DNA from: a virus
Length of the DNA stretch: 64,000 bases
Virus record (IMG/VR): IMGVR_UViG_3300044591_002232
Span: 185,821-249,820 of that record
Direction: 5' to 3' (one strand)
Positions 37,996-48,161 of this stretch are shown one piece after another. Under the pieces are notes generated by a model. That model was not told where the DNA came from and did no database searches. It saw only the letters and a program-made list of their open reading frames with translations. A program made the translations under genes and the position numbers. Position 1 is the stretch's first letter; each line of letters begins with the position of its first letter.

Positions 37996-38718
37996 ATGGC
38001 ATTACCCGTTGTTAATACTCCTGAATATTTTCTTGAACTTCCATCAACCGGACAAAAAGTAAAATTCCGCCCATTTGTTGTCAGAGAGGAAAAAGTTCTA
38101 CTTCTGGCCCTAGAATCCGAAGACATTTCTGAAATGTCCAATGCAGTCAAAAATGTTCTTGCTGCTTGTGTCAAGGGTGATAATCTTGACATTGAAACTC
38201 TTCCGACTTTTGATATTGAATATCTCTTCCTTAATATTCGTGGCAAGGCGGTTGGTGAAGAAATTGAGCTGAACATTCTCTGTCCAGATGACGGCGAAAC
38301 TTATGCCCCCGTAAAGATCTTTATTGACGAAATTCAAGTAACAAAAAACCCTGAACATTCTAAACAAATCAAGATCAACGATTCCTTGATGATGGAAATG
38401 CGGTATCCGTCTCTTGAACAGTTTATTAAAACCAACTTTGATTTCCAGAATAAAAAGAACCAACTAGAACAATCTATTGATCTAATTGCATCTTGTGTGG
38501 ATAAAATTTATAATCAAGAAGAAGTCTGGACCTCTTCTGATGTGACTCAACAAGAAATTGTCGATTTCTTAGAAGGATTCAATTCTCAACAATTCCAAAA
38601 GATTGAAAGTTTCTTTGAAACGATGCCAAAACTAGAACATAAAGTGGAGGTGGTGAATCCAGAAACAAAAGTTGAAAGTGAGGTTACTCTGACAGGGCTA
38701 TCCGATTTTTTCGGCTAG
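37996..38718 (+). CDS. gp26: gp26-like baseplate hub protein
   Basis: 240 residues. The opening LPVVNTPEYFLELPSTGQKV and KFRPFVVREEKVLLLALESE are diagnostic of the T4-type baseplate protein family containing gp26; IEYLFLNIRGKAVGEEIELN and the later LEGFNSQQFQKIESFFETMP also fit. gp26 is a baseplate hub component needed for hub assembly. It is followed by the gp51-like gene, the same order as in T4. Confidence 0.87.
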   Translation: MALPVVNTPEYFLELPSTGQKVKFRPFVVREEKVLLLALESEDISEMSNAVKNVLAACVKGDNLDIETLPTFDIEYLFLNIRGKAVGEEIELNILCPDDGETYAPVKIFIDEIQVTKNPEHSKQIKINDSLMMEMRYPSLEQFIKTNFDFQNKKNQLEQSIDLIASCVDKIYNQEEVWTSSDVTQQEIVDFLEGFNSQQFQKIESFFETMPKLEHKVEVVNPETKVESEVTLTGLSDFFG

Positions 38719-38729
38719 GAATGAGCCAT

Positions 38730-38897
38730 ATGGACCTGATGTCTTATTATAAGTTAATCTTTAGTCTGACTCAGTTCCATAAATGGTCAATTACAGAAAT
38801 TGAAAATTTGTTGCCCTATGAAAGAGAAGTTTATGTTATTATGTTGAATCAACATATTGAAGAGGAAGAACAGAAAGCCAAATCCCAGGCCCAGTAA
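38730..38897 (+). CDS. gp51: gp51-like baseplate hub assembly protein
   Basis: A 55-residue protein with MSYYKLIFSLTQFHKWSITE and ENLLPYEREVYVIMLNQHIE, then a Glu/Lys/Gln tail. The H(K/H)WS(I/L)xE(I/L)ExxLP(Y/W)ER(E/D) pattern is that of gp51, which helps assemble the hub but may not stay in it. An in-frame ATG at 38721 is also possible; AGGA at about 9 nt favours 38730. The next gene begins immediately after its stop. Confidence 0.8.
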   Translation: MDLMSYYKLIFSLTQFHKWSITEIENLLPYEREVYVIMLNQHIEEEEQKAKSQAQ

Positions 38898-41468
38898 ATG
38901 ACAAATCAGCAAAAGCTCGCAAAACTTAAGAAGCAGTACGGAAATGATATCTTTATAGCCGAGGCTTTTGTTCGTCTTCTTCAGATTAAAAAATCTGATA
39001 AACTATATCCTTCTGCGATTGAATGGGTTATTACAGAAATTCTTGATGATAAAAAAGACACCCTAACCAAAAAAGAACGTCAACAATTTGAAAAAGATAA
39101 TAAAGAAAAGAAGGTCGGTGTTGTTCACAAAAAGATCATAAAGCAGATTGGGGTTCTTTATAAAATTAATCAAGTATTAGATGGTAAGGATGATATTGCC
39201 ACTTCTAAACTTGATGATACAATTCCTGCGGCTCCATCTTCAAATGTAGACTCAACAAAAAAAGAAAAGCCGGAAGTAAAATTAGAATCTAATTTAAAAA
39301 GAGTTCCAAAGGGTGGTTCTGTAAATCTTGTTTGGACCTCAAAAAATGCGATAAAAATTAGAAGAACCAATATTCCTGGAGTCACAACCAAGTCCCCAAT
39401 AAATGGTTCTATTGAGGTTGGTGATATTCGTAGAAGAAGAGATTTTTATATTATTGTTGAAGGTCTTGGAGGATCTGCCGAATCTAGAGTAACCACATTA
39501 GTTGAGACTCAGGCATTTTTACAAGGAAAAGAAAAAGAACCAGTTGACATTCCTCAACCAAATGATACTCCAAGAAGACCATCTACTTCTCTTGTTAGCC
39601 CATCTTCAAGACCACAGCAACAGACAAGAACTTCTAGACCAGTAACAAGTGGTGGAGATGCCTCTTCATTGAATCTTGGTATTCTTTCAAGTATTGATAA
39701 GTCCTTGGCAAATGTATCAAAGATTCTTTTTGGTCAATTACGACTTAATCAAAGGGCATTTGATCTAGATCGAAGGAGGCGAGAATCTGAAATAAGACAA
39801 GGAAAAGAAGAAGAAATGGAGGCCGATAAGGGACCTTCTGGTGGTGAGCTAATGAAGAAAGGGGCCGAAAAGATTCTTTCTCCATTCAAGGCCATTATTG
39901 ATAAGATTGTCAATTTCTTGTTCTTCACATTTTTAGGTAGAGTATTTACTGACCTTGTTAAATGGTTTAATGATCCCGAGAATAAAGGAAAAGTAGAGGC
40001 TCTTGGGAGATTTATTAAAACCTTGTGGCCTTTGATTGTAGGTGCGGCTCTTCTATTTTTAACTCCTTTGGGGGGTTTTATTGTTGGAGTAGTTCAGTTT
40101 TTAATTGGTACTTATAAAACACTAAAGGGTTTAAAGGGGCTAATTGGTCGTCTTATTTTTAAAAAGGGAGCAAAACCAGGAGCAAAGCCATTAGCCAAAC
40201 CAAAAGTCACTACAGGTAAAGGTGGGGTGGCTCCTAAAAGACCTTTGGGGGGTGGGCCAACGATTACGGGTGATGTAACAAAATCTGGTTTTAAAACGCC
40301 CAAATTTAGACCTACCGGAGGTAATATTGCGTCTGCGTTGATTGGCTTTGGACTTGAAACTGGAACAAATCTTATTTTTGGAAATGTCCGGGAAAATATG
40401 GTAATGAGTGCCGCTGAAAAAATTAATTTATTACCAGAAGATGAGAAAAAAGTTGCAATAAAAAAAATAGAGGACCAAATAAAAACGCAGGAGAAATTAG
40501 GAGTCCTAAGAAATTCAGAAACTATTGATTATCTAAAATCAGTTTTAAATAATGTGAATTTTACAGGACCAAATCCAAGAAAAATGGCTGTGGGTGGAAA
40601 AGTATTTTCTGGCCTTGTAAAAGAAACTGATGGAATAAAAGTATCTGGTGCTGGTAGTGATACTCAGGCATTCCCGATTATGGGCGGTGGAATGGCAGTT
40701 CTACAGCCGGGGGAAATCGTTCTCAATAAAAAAGGAGTACAAAATGCAATGAGATTGGGGATAGATCCTCTTGAATTGAATACTGGCCCAAATGCTAACA
40801 GACCTCAAAAAATAAATGGTAGTAATATAAAACTAATGAAGACTGGTGGGGTTGTAGGTAATAAAATGATGACTAATAATAAAATGAATAGCAGAAGTAT
40901 GAGTTCATCTTCTATAAGTACTCCAATGATCTCTAGAGGATCACAATCAAATTCTTCTATGAGTACTCCAATGACCTCTAGAGGATCACAAACGAGTTCA
41001 TCTCCTATGGGTACTTTTATGAGACCAAGACTGTTTTCTACTCCTCAAATATCAAATTACTCTCCACAAAGAAGTAGAGAAACACCTCAAAATTTTGGTT
41101 TTAGCGGGCCTCTTTTGTCAGCAAGATCATACACTTCTAATTATTCTACCCCACAAGAATCAACAACCACTGAATATAAAAAAGAGACTCCATTTATATC
41201 AAGTGAGAAAATTAGAATACCAACTTTTAATTCAATTTCATCTGACAGTAATTTCAGAATACGGAGAGCCGAAACTGATATAACCCCGAGACCTCTTTCA
41301 AGACTCTCTAATAACATTACAACAATAACTCTTCCCCCAATTACTCAAACCGCCGGAACCGCCGCATCATCTCCCGGATCTGGAACTCAACTTCCTACAT
41401 TCTCAGCGACTCCTTCTGGTCTGGCTGATGTTAGAATGTCAATGGCTAATATTTATGGTATAGTGTAA
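38898..41468 (+). CDS. Large baseplate hub or tape-measure-like protein A (856 aa)
   Basis: The N-terminal 60 residues are helical and basic, followed by an Ig-like segment (about 130-215), a low-complexity stretch, and a hydrophobic region (about 330-410: KIVNFLFFTFLGRVFTDLVK, then WPLIVGAALLFLTPLGGFIV). Further on come VSGAGSDTQAFPIMGGGMAV and LQPGEIVLNKKGVQ, then a Ser/Thr/Pro/Arg-rich tail. Proteins of this make-up lie at the T4 gp29 position in cyanophages and probably fill the hub or tube. The FFTFLG segment is shared with the next gene, so the two are paralogues in part. Confidence 0.65.
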   Translation: MTNQQKLAKLKKQYGNDIFIAEAFVRLLQIKKSDKLYPSAIEWVITEILDDKKDTLTKKERQQFEKDNKEKKVGVVHKKIIKQIGVLYKINQVLDGKDDIATSKLDDTIPAAPSSNVDSTKKEKPEVKLESNLKRVPKGGSVNLVWTSKNAIKIRRTNIPGVTTKSPINGSIEVGDIRRRRDFYIIVEGLGGSAESRVTTLVETQAFLQGKEKEPVDIPQPNDTPRRPSTSLVSPSSRPQQQTRTSRPVTSGGDASSLNLGILSSIDKSLANVSKILFGQLRLNQRAFDLDRRRRESEIRQGKEEEMEADKGPSGGELMKKGAEKILSPFKAIIDKIVNFLFFTFLGRVFTDLVKWFNDPENKGKVEALGRFIKTLWPLIVGAALLFLTPLGGFIVGVVQFLIGTYKTLKGLKGLIGRLIFKKGAKPGAKPLAKPKVTTGKGGVAPKRPLGGGPTITGDVTKSGFKTPKFRPTGGNIASALIGFGLETGTNLIFGNVRENMVMSAAEKINLLPEDEKKVAIKKIEDQIKTQEKLGVLRNSETIDYLKSVLNNVNFTGPNPRKMAVGGKVFSGLVKETDGIKVSGAGSDTQAFPIMGGGMAVLQPGEIVLNKKGVQNAMRLGIDPLELNTGPNANRPQKINGSNIKLMKTGGVVGNKMMTNNKMNSRSMSSSSISTPMISRGSQSNSSMSTPMTSRGSQTSSSPMGTFMRPRLFSTPQISNYSPQRSRETPQNFGFSGPLLSARSYTSNYSTPQESTTTEYKKETPFISSEKIRIPTFNSISSDSNFRIRRAETDITPRPLSRLSNNITTITLPPITQTAGTAASSPGSGTQLPTFSATPSGLADVRMSMANIYGIV

Positions 41469-44383
41469 TGATTAATACTAATAACTTCTTTAAAAGAAAT
41501 ATATCAATAAGAAATCCAGCGGTTCCTTATAAAAAAGGAAAGTTCATTGATCAATCCGCAGAATATAAGAGTAGAGTATTTTCAAGAGTACAAGAAAGTC
41601 CATTGACCAAGACTCTTCTTTCTATGAGAAAGAATGTTCTTGGAATTGAAAATGCCTTAAGAGGACTGTTTGAACTTGACAAAAAGAAACAGACAACTGA
41701 TCAAAAGTTTGATTTAGCTGAAAAACAAGAGGCCAAAGATAAACCAAAAGTCAAACCAAAAACTCCAAAAATTTTTGGAAACATAGTCGAAAGACCAAAA
41801 ACAGGCATAATAGATGCCGTTAAAAATTTTGTTACCTTTACATTTTTGGGGTGGTTATTCACAAGATTACAGCCATTTATCGATAAGGCCGGTGGATTAG
41901 TTCCACTTCTTGAGAATATTATGAAATTCTTTAGCGGCCTTATTGTTGGAACATTAAATGCTTTTGCGTCATTTTTAAAATTTGGTTATGATGTAAAAGA
42001 TACTTTTGATTTAAAAATCAAAGAAATAAAGAAAGAGGCCGAAGGAATAAGTAAACATTTTGATAATACCTTGGGTGAATTGAAGACGGTATTTTCTGGA
42101 GCAATTGAGATTGTTAATTCATTTTTAAACACTTCTGTTGATGAGGAGGAATTAAAAACTGCAAGACAAGATGCCTCTAAAGATTCTCCAGAAACTAATA
42201 TTCCACCTCTTCCAAAACTGCCAGATGTTGCAACTGTATCACCATCTTCATCTGCAGCATCTAATATAAGTCGAGATTCACCAACAGGAAAGACAAGTCC
42301 TCAATCAACTCCGATATCAACAACTTCTCCGACAATTTATAAAGTAAATACTGGCGGTAGAATTGATCCAACAAAAACTCCAATTACAAGAGTCACGGAA
42401 CAAAAAGAAAAAAGAGTTATCAGAAGAAAACCTGATATTCAGCAACAAAAAACTGTTCCTGGTAAGGACGTTGGGGGTGAAGATAAGGTAAAAGAAGTTT
42501 ATGGTGAAGAAACAGGAACTTTTAAGTCAGATCTTATTCCCAATTCTATTTTCTTTAGAACAGAAACCAAAAGTGGTTATGCCGGTCTATTAAAGGCAGC
42601 CGAAGAATATAAAAGACCAAATGACCGAGATATATTGGGTCTTGGTAATCTTATGGGTGCCACGGTTGATACTGCCCTTGGTCAAAAACTTGAAAGGCGG
42701 ACTATTACTCAATTTGCTGATGGTATAAAATATTTGGTTGAACAAGGAATGTCAAATCCTGAGGAGTTTAAGAAAATCGATCTTGAAGATATGGTAAGAA
42801 AGATTGTTGAGCCAAAAGTAAACATGGCAATCAATCGAATCCGAGAAGAGATTAATAAAAAGTCAATAGTTGAGTCAGGTCCTGGAGAGGGGGGAGAAGG
42901 TGGTTATACTGGGGGAGAATATGGCGGGTATTCCCCAACATCTGGCCTAGAAAAAGAAATTTATGACTATTTGATTAATGTCAAAAAAATGAATGATATC
43001 CAGGCATTGGGGTTGATGGCCAATATAAGTAGAGAAAGTAGCTTTATACCCAATAATAGAGAGCCTGGTGGCACCGGTATTGGGTTATTTCAGTGGTCGC
43101 ATGGTAGGGTTGCGCCTTTTATTAGGGCCGTTCCAGATTGGGAAACTAATTGGAAAGCCCAGATAGATTATGCATTGTCAGAGCCCAAACATTTATCTTT
43201 AGTTGAGCCAGGTGGATATCAAGCCAAGAATTTTTCTTCCGCGCAAGAAGCGGCAGATTGGTGGATGAAAAAATGGGAAAGGCCTGCCGATGAGGCTTCA
43301 GGGTCAATAAAACATCAACAATATTTGGCTAATGTTCCTAGATCCCCTGAAGGAACTGCAAAATTTCGATCAGGATCTTTCGGTGGAGTTGAAGCAATGG
43401 GAGCTGGATTTAAAACTGGATTAAAAACTGGCCCCGCTGGAAGAATTGGAGCCGGAACTGAATATCACGTAGATGCTAGAATAGTTCCTGATTTACCATT
43501 AAGGGATAAAATAGCAATGATTGATTCAATGGCGGCAGCACATGCGCAAGAAGGTTATGTTATGGAATTTTCTGGAAGAGGGGTCGCTGGATCGAGATGG
43601 GATCCAAATATGTCATATAGTGAAAAAGAAAAGTTAGCAAGAAAAGTCCTGAAGTCCCATTGGGCTGCTAGATCTGGGTGGGAACCTTTTGATTATTTTA
43701 TTGTTAAAAAAGCGGCTAGGGATAGATACGATATAAGTGCTCAAGGTTCTAATATTATGGCCCCGAGAATTCCTGGTGGATCTTATGTATACGGAGAGGG
43801 TGGAGGAAGGGGGAGATTTTTGTCAATACGAGATAAAAATGGTAGAGAAATATTTCAAGTAATGCACGGTGACAAGGGAGTTCCTTCCCCTAAAAAAATT
43901 GGACAAATATTCAAAATGGATGAACTTAAAGGGGCATCAACTTCTCAAAGATCTAGAACACCAAGACAATCACCGAAACCAGAAATACAAAGAATCACTC
44001 AAACTCCACCTGGCGAACCTTATCTAATAAAGGGTAAAATGTATTATGTTGATCTAAAAAATAACAAGGTTTTCACTATAAATGGAAAGGGAGATCGAGT
44101 AGAGGTTAAAGTCGGTCCTGGTCAGAATGAATGGTTACTTAAAGAGATTTATAAAATGAGACAATTAAGACAAAATCAAAAAATCTCGTTTTCTAAAATC
44201 CCACCAACTACACCAGCCGAAAAATATGCTTCTTATAATCAACCAGATTCACAAAAACCATCATATATTCAACCAATTATCATAAAAGAATTGGTTCCAG
44301 TCTCTACTGGTTCAGGTTCCATAATTGCCTTTGCACCACCTTCAATATCTAACGACAAATCTCAATCACTTTCTAGAGGATAA
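41468..44383 (+). CDS. Large baseplate hub protein B with phage tail lysozyme domain (971 aa)
   Basis: The N-terminal third has the same membrane-like segment as the preceding protein (IIDAVKNFVTFTFLGWLFTR). The middle is Ser/Thr/Pro-rich. Around residues 485-615 lies a lysozyme domain of the Phage_lysozyme2 type: EKEIYDYLINVKKMNDIQA, LMANISRESSF (presumed catalytic glutamate), GTGIGLFQWSHGRV and AADWWMKKWERP. A further domain with AAAHAQEGYVMEFSG and a FQVMHGDKGVP stretch follows. It would cut peptidoglycan when the tail is injected. Its start shares the A of the previous stop. Confidence 0.8.
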   Translation: MINTNNFFKRNISIRNPAVPYKKGKFIDQSAEYKSRVFSRVQESPLTKTLLSMRKNVLGIENALRGLFELDKKKQTTDQKFDLAEKQEAKDKPKVKPKTPKIFGNIVERPKTGIIDAVKNFVTFTFLGWLFTRLQPFIDKAGGLVPLLENIMKFFSGLIVGTLNAFASFLKFGYDVKDTFDLKIKEIKKEAEGISKHFDNTLGELKTVFSGAIEIVNSFLNTSVDEEELKTARQDASKDSPETNIPPLPKLPDVATVSPSSSAASNISRDSPTGKTSPQSTPISTTSPTIYKVNTGGRIDPTKTPITRVTEQKEKRVIRRKPDIQQQKTVPGKDVGGEDKVKEVYGEETGTFKSDLIPNSIFFRTETKSGYAGLLKAAEEYKRPNDRDILGLGNLMGATVDTALGQKLERRTITQFADGIKYLVEQGMSNPEEFKKIDLEDMVRKIVEPKVNMAINRIREEINKKSIVESGPGEGGEGGYTGGEYGGYSPTSGLEKEIYDYLINVKKMNDIQALGLMANISRESSFIPNNREPGGTGIGLFQWSHGRVAPFIRAVPDWETNWKAQIDYALSEPKHLSLVEPGGYQAKNFSSAQEAADWWMKKWERPADEASGSIKHQQYLANVPRSPEGTAKFRSGSFGGVEAMGAGFKTGLKTGPAGRIGAGTEYHVDARIVPDLPLRDKIAMIDSMAAAHAQEGYVMEFSGRGVAGSRWDPNMSYSEKEKLARKVLKSHWAARSGWEPFDYFIVKKAARDRYDISAQGSNIMAPRIPGGSYVYGEGGGRGRFLSIRDKNGREIFQVMHGDKGVPSPKKIGQIFKMDELKGASTSQRSRTPRQSPKPEIQRITQTPPGEPYLIKGKMYYVDLKNNKVFTINGKGDRVEVKVGPGQNEWLLKEIYKMRQLRQNQKISFSKIPPTTPAEKYASYNQPDSQKPSYIQPIIIKELVPVSTGSGSIIAFAPPSISNDKSQSLSRG

Positions 44384-45690
44384 TGACAGATAATACCCCA
44401 AATAAGGGTTCAGTACAAGAACTCAAAATTATTTCAAATTATTCTGGAAAAGATCTTAATCTTACAGATGGATTTTTAGAATTAATTTTATATGAGTCTA
44501 TTCTTTCTTATACAGTTTTCGCAGAAATGTCATTTGTTGATACTGGGCATCGTCAAACACAAAACGGCACAGCCGCAATGGAAGGTGACGATATTAATCT
44601 AGTTTCTAATGAAAAGATAGAACTCAAAGTCACTGACGCAAATAATCAAATCATAAATTGCAAAGGTAATAATCATCTAAGAATCAACACAATTAAAAGT
44701 GTAGATGAGACTGTTAATAAATCGATTATTTCTTTAGATCTTCATTCAAAAGAACGTATTGATAATGAACTAGTAGAAACAAGATTAACTAATCGTTATG
44801 ATGGAAAGATTTCTGATTCGGTTTTTAATATCTTAAGAAATGCATTAAGAACCCCAAAGACAATAGATATTGATCAAACATTAAATGAATTCAATTTTAT
44901 TGGACATTTGGAGAAACCTTTTCATAAAATTCCTTGGCTCGCAAAAAGGTCTGTTCCAGATATGCCTAATGCCAAAGGAAATCTAGCCGGATACTTTTTT
45001 TATGAAACCTTTGATGATGGATCAGGAACTGGTGGTTATAAATTTAAGTCAATTGATAAATTATGGTCCCAGACACCAAAAAGAAAACTAATTTATAATG
45101 ATCTAATTTCTATTCCAACTGGCTATTCTGGAAAGATCTTGGCCTATTCTTTTGATAGTAATTTAAGTGTGGACAGAGCCCTAAAGTCTGGGGCGTTATC
45201 TTCTTCGGTTATTAAAACTTTTGATCCGAGAACAAATAATTATAAAGAAGACACTTTTACCGACAAAGATCGATTAAAACCCGCAAATATTGGAGGATTA
45301 GAAACTCCAAAACTTGGAATTGATGGGGCCACTAGAATATCTTCTAGGGTAAGGGATACTGGTGTATTACCTCTAGGATCTAATCTAAAAAGTCAATTAA
45401 ATTCTGCAGATCAACAGAATTTTAATATGGAGGAAATTATTCGACAATCTTACACTAGGTATAATAATTTATTTACGGTTAAACTTTCCATTACAATTTA
45501 TGCTGATTTTGGGATTCATGTTGGGGATATTATAGAATGTGATTTTCCAGAAGTTTCTGGAAAAGATAAAACAATTGTAAGCAATAAAAAGTCTGGAAGG
45601 TACATGGTGATTGATTTAGCTCATCGTGTTCATTCCACTGGGTTCTACAGTGTGCTGAACTTAGCCAGAGAAAGTATTCGCAAGAAATAA
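44383..45690 (+). CDS. gp27-like baseplate hub protein
   Basis: 435 residues. The N-terminal half has VQELKIISNYSGKDLNLTDG and FLELILYESILSYTVFAEMS, a hub beta-barrel pattern, then DNELVETRLTNRYDGKISDS. The C-terminal half ends with HVGDIIECDFPEV, GRYMVIDLAHRVHSTGFYSV and LNLARESI, which is characteristic of contractile-tail hub proteins of the gp27 type. It would form the trimeric hub that holds the gp5-like spike encoded two genes downstream. Confidence 0.78.
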   Translation: MTDNTPNKGSVQELKIISNYSGKDLNLTDGFLELILYESILSYTVFAEMSFVDTGHRQTQNGTAAMEGDDINLVSNEKIELKVTDANNQIINCKGNNHLRINTIKSVDETVNKSIISLDLHSKERIDNELVETRLTNRYDGKISDSVFNILRNALRTPKTIDIDQTLNEFNFIGHLEKPFHKIPWLAKRSVPDMPNAKGNLAGYFFYETFDDGSGTGGYKFKSIDKLWSQTPKRKLIYNDLISIPTGYSGKILAYSFDSNLSVDRALKSGALSSSVIKTFDPRTNNYKEDTFTDKDRLKPANIGGLETPKLGIDGATRISSRVRDTGVLPLGSNLKSQLNSADQQNFNMEEIIRQSYTRYNNLFTVKLSITIYADFGIHVGDIIECDFPEVSGKDKTIVSNKKSGRYMVIDLAHRVHSTGFYSVLNLARESIRKK

Positions 45691-45691
45691 C

Positions 45692-45699
45692 CATAAATA
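45692..45699 (+). promoter_or_regulatory. T4-type late promoter (CATAAATA)
   Basis: CATAAATAG directly after the gp27-like stop and 13 nt before the GTG at 45712. Confidence 0.65.
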
Positions 45700-45711
45700 G
45701 AGAAAACCCGT

Positions 45712-45930
45712 GTGTCTAAAATGACGATAGATCAACATATCAAAAATAATGAAAATGAACTGAAAGATCCCATGATCAGTTCACAAAGAAGGCGACATCT
45801 TTATTCTGAATTAGAAGACCTTCTGTCTTACAAAGAGCTTTATCCAAATGAAGAAAAGGATCCAAATCCTTTAGAGCTTTTTTGTGGATTGAATCCAGAT
45901 GCCCCAGAATGTAAAATTTTTAATCTATGA
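45712..45930 (+). CDS. Conserved cyanophage protein (72 aa)
   Basis: The start is taken as GTG 45712 because GAGAAAA lies about 8 nt upstream; ATG 45721 would give MTIDQHIKNNENEL. It has the well-conserved stretch DPMISSQRRRHLYSELEDL and a C-terminal NPLELFCGLNPDAPECKIF. From memory this is one of the small conserved cyanophage proteins next to gp5; function unknown. It overlaps the gp5-like start by ATGA. Confidence 0.75.
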   Translation: MSKMTIDQHIKNNENELKDPMISSQRRRHLYSELEDLLSYKELYPNEEKDPNPLELFCGLNPDAPECKIFNL

Positions 45931-48161
45931 GCCTTTTTAATCCCGAAACTTCCACGTTTGGTTCATTGGTTGGTTGGTTTGGGCAAATTGTGGATGAAGT
46001 TAATTGGTTAGATAACACGGCCAATAGAGAGTTCAAGCACAAACTACATACTTCTCAAGATATTGCAGGATTTGGATATAGATACAAAGTAAGAATTTTC
46101 GGAAGAGATGCCGCAGTAAAGAATTTTTCTGATGATCTTTTAGAAATGGCCGAAGTGATTCTTCCAGTCACGGCAGGATCAGGTCATGGAGGAAGTGTTC
46201 AAACACCGAATCTAAAACAAGGAATGTACGTGTGGGGGTTTTATAAAGATGGAATTGACGCAACCGAACCTATAATCTTCGGTGTTTTACCAAATAATGC
46301 CCAGACTTCTTTATTTGGTGGGGATCCTGATAAGAATTTTGTTGCTAGATCTGGATATTTCGGAAGAAAAAGACCAATTCCAGTAGCAACAAAAAACATA
46401 AAAATCGAGGGGCCTGGATCTCCACCATGTAAAGAAGGATGTAATGCAAACGCTGCTGCTGTTGCTGATATAGATAAAAACACTGATGGAAGAAGACCAT
46501 TTTATGTCCCAAAAACAATCAACTGTGAAGGGTCTTCTGGTGAATTGGAGGGACTTCAAAAAGTTATAAAACAGCTCCTAAATGATATAAAATTTGCAAG
46601 AAGAGCAACCCAATCTTTTCTCGGGGCCGCATCAGATTTAACATCTAATACAGTAAATCTGGTCAACCAGGCCGCAAATCTTGTAGCATCTATTTTTAAG
46701 GCCTTGATTACGAAAATCAGGGGAATTGTTGTAAACTGGTTTAATAAATTAGTCGCTGATCTTTATGATAAACTCCCCCCAAACTTAAGACCCAATCTGG
46801 CCGAAGGAGTTAAAAGAGGTGCCAATACAATTGAATGTGTTTTTAACAAAATCATTTCTAAACTTTTAGAAATTGCAAAACAGTTGCTGCTACAAATTAT
46901 TGATAGATACATTAATGCTCCCCTTTGTGCAGTAGAAAGTTTTGTTGGAAGTTTTTTCGCAACAATTTTGGGGGAAATCACTGATGGAATACAAAATGCT
47001 ATTGCTGGTATTTTAGGACCTGTCGGGGAAATTGCAAGTGTAATTTTTCTTGCAATGGATGTTCTTATTGGAATTCTCAATTTCCTTTCTTGTGAAGAAG
47101 ATCTTGATTGCCAGATGATTGATGAGTGGAATTTCTTTACCGGAAGTCAATATACTTTAGAAAAATTGACCGGAGCAACGGGTAAAAAAATTCAGTCCTT
47201 TGTCAATAATGCAAATAATTCGGCCCCACCGTGCAGCACTGGTCAGTTACCCTGTGGTCCACCGACGATTTCATTTTTTGGTTCTGGGACCGGAGCTACT
47301 GGCAATCCGGTTATTTCGGCAACCGGTTATATTTTAGGTGTTGATTTACTAAACGGAGGAGCATATACTTCGCCACCAGATGTAAAAATTATTGATGGTT
47401 GTGGGATTGGTGCCGGCGCAGTATTGGTTCCTATCATGGAAGACAAAGAAGATGGAACTCAGGAAGTTGTTGATGTGGTTGTTGTGGATCCTGGTTTTGG
47501 TTATCTCTCGGCTCCTAATGGTTCTACTGGTGGGGACGGAACAACGTTCTCTGGTCCTTCTGATACAATTATTTTCCCACCAGAAAAGGAAGTTGGTCAG
47601 CCAAATTCCCGAGGAATAAGAGTATTACCACCAAATAAGACAGTCAAAGTATCTAAAGGCGAGAAAATCTTTTTACCGAATGGTTCCAATGTTCCAGTAT
47701 TTGATCCTAATGGAAATCCAGTACAAGAACTTGAGGGTAAAGGCCAATTAACTTCTGATGAAATTACAGAAGATGGTAACATTACTACTCCGGATAATAA
47801 AACCGAAACCTTTGAACAAAATGCAGATTCTTATCAAATTCTAATTTGTATTGAGGATCTCGCTATTCTTAATGAAGGAGTTAATTATCAAGAAGGGGAT
47901 GAAATCATTATAACTCCCGATAATGGTACAATAGTCAAGCCGATTCTTGATGAATTTGGAAAAATTATTGAGGTTAATCTGATCGCAAAGGGGTGTGGAT
48001 TTACTGATGTTCCAGAAATTCGGGTCCAATCAGAAACTGGAATTAATGCTGTTCTTGTTCCAGTCTTTAATTTCCAAAGAATCAAAGACCTTGGGGTTTC
48101 TGTTCCGGATCTAGATACTAAGGTGGTAAATGTTGTTGATTGCGTCGGAAAGTTCAAATGA
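45927..48161 (+). CDS. gp5: gp5-like baseplate hub / spike protein
   Basis: 744 residues. The N-terminal OB-fold region (about 45-160) includes YRYKVRIFGRD, EMAEVILPVTAGSGHGGSV, KQGMYVWGFYKDGID and EPIIFGVLPNN. A long helical region (about 200-420) follows, then glycine/proline-rich repeats of the GGAYTSPPDVKIIDG and GFGYLSAP type (about 430-744), which recur in other cyanophage structural proteins. No lysozyme domain as in T4 gp5 is seen; a lysozyme domain lies instead in the protein at 41468. Confidence 0.8.
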   Translation: MSLFNPETSTFGSLVGWFGQIVDEVNWLDNTANREFKHKLHTSQDIAGFGYRYKVRIFGRDAAVKNFSDDLLEMAEVILPVTAGSGHGGSVQTPNLKQGMYVWGFYKDGIDATEPIIFGVLPNNAQTSLFGGDPDKNFVARSGYFGRKRPIPVATKNIKIEGPGSPPCKEGCNANAAAVADIDKNTDGRRPFYVPKTINCEGSSGELEGLQKVIKQLLNDIKFARRATQSFLGAASDLTSNTVNLVNQAANLVASIFKALITKIRGIVVNWFNKLVADLYDKLPPNLRPNLAEGVKRGANTIECVFNKIISKLLEIAKQLLLQIIDRYINAPLCAVESFVGSFFATILGEITDGIQNAIAGILGPVGEIASVIFLAMDVLIGILNFLSCEEDLDCQMIDEWNFFTGSQYTLEKLTGATGKKIQSFVNNANNSAPPCSTGQLPCGPPTISFFGSGTGATGNPVISATGYILGVDLLNGGAYTSPPDVKIIDGCGIGAGAVLVPIMEDKEDGTQEVVDVVVVDPGFGYLSAPNGSTGGDGTTFSGPSDTIIFPPEKEVGQPNSRGIRVLPPNKTVKVSKGEKIFLPNGSNVPVFDPNGNPVQELEGKGQLTSDEITEDGNITTPDNKTETFEQNADSYQILICIEDLAILNEGVNYQEGDEIIITPDNGTIVKPILDEFGKIIEVNLIAKGCGFTDVPEIRVQSETGINAVLVPVFNFQRIKDLGVSVPDLDTKVVNVVDCVGKFK

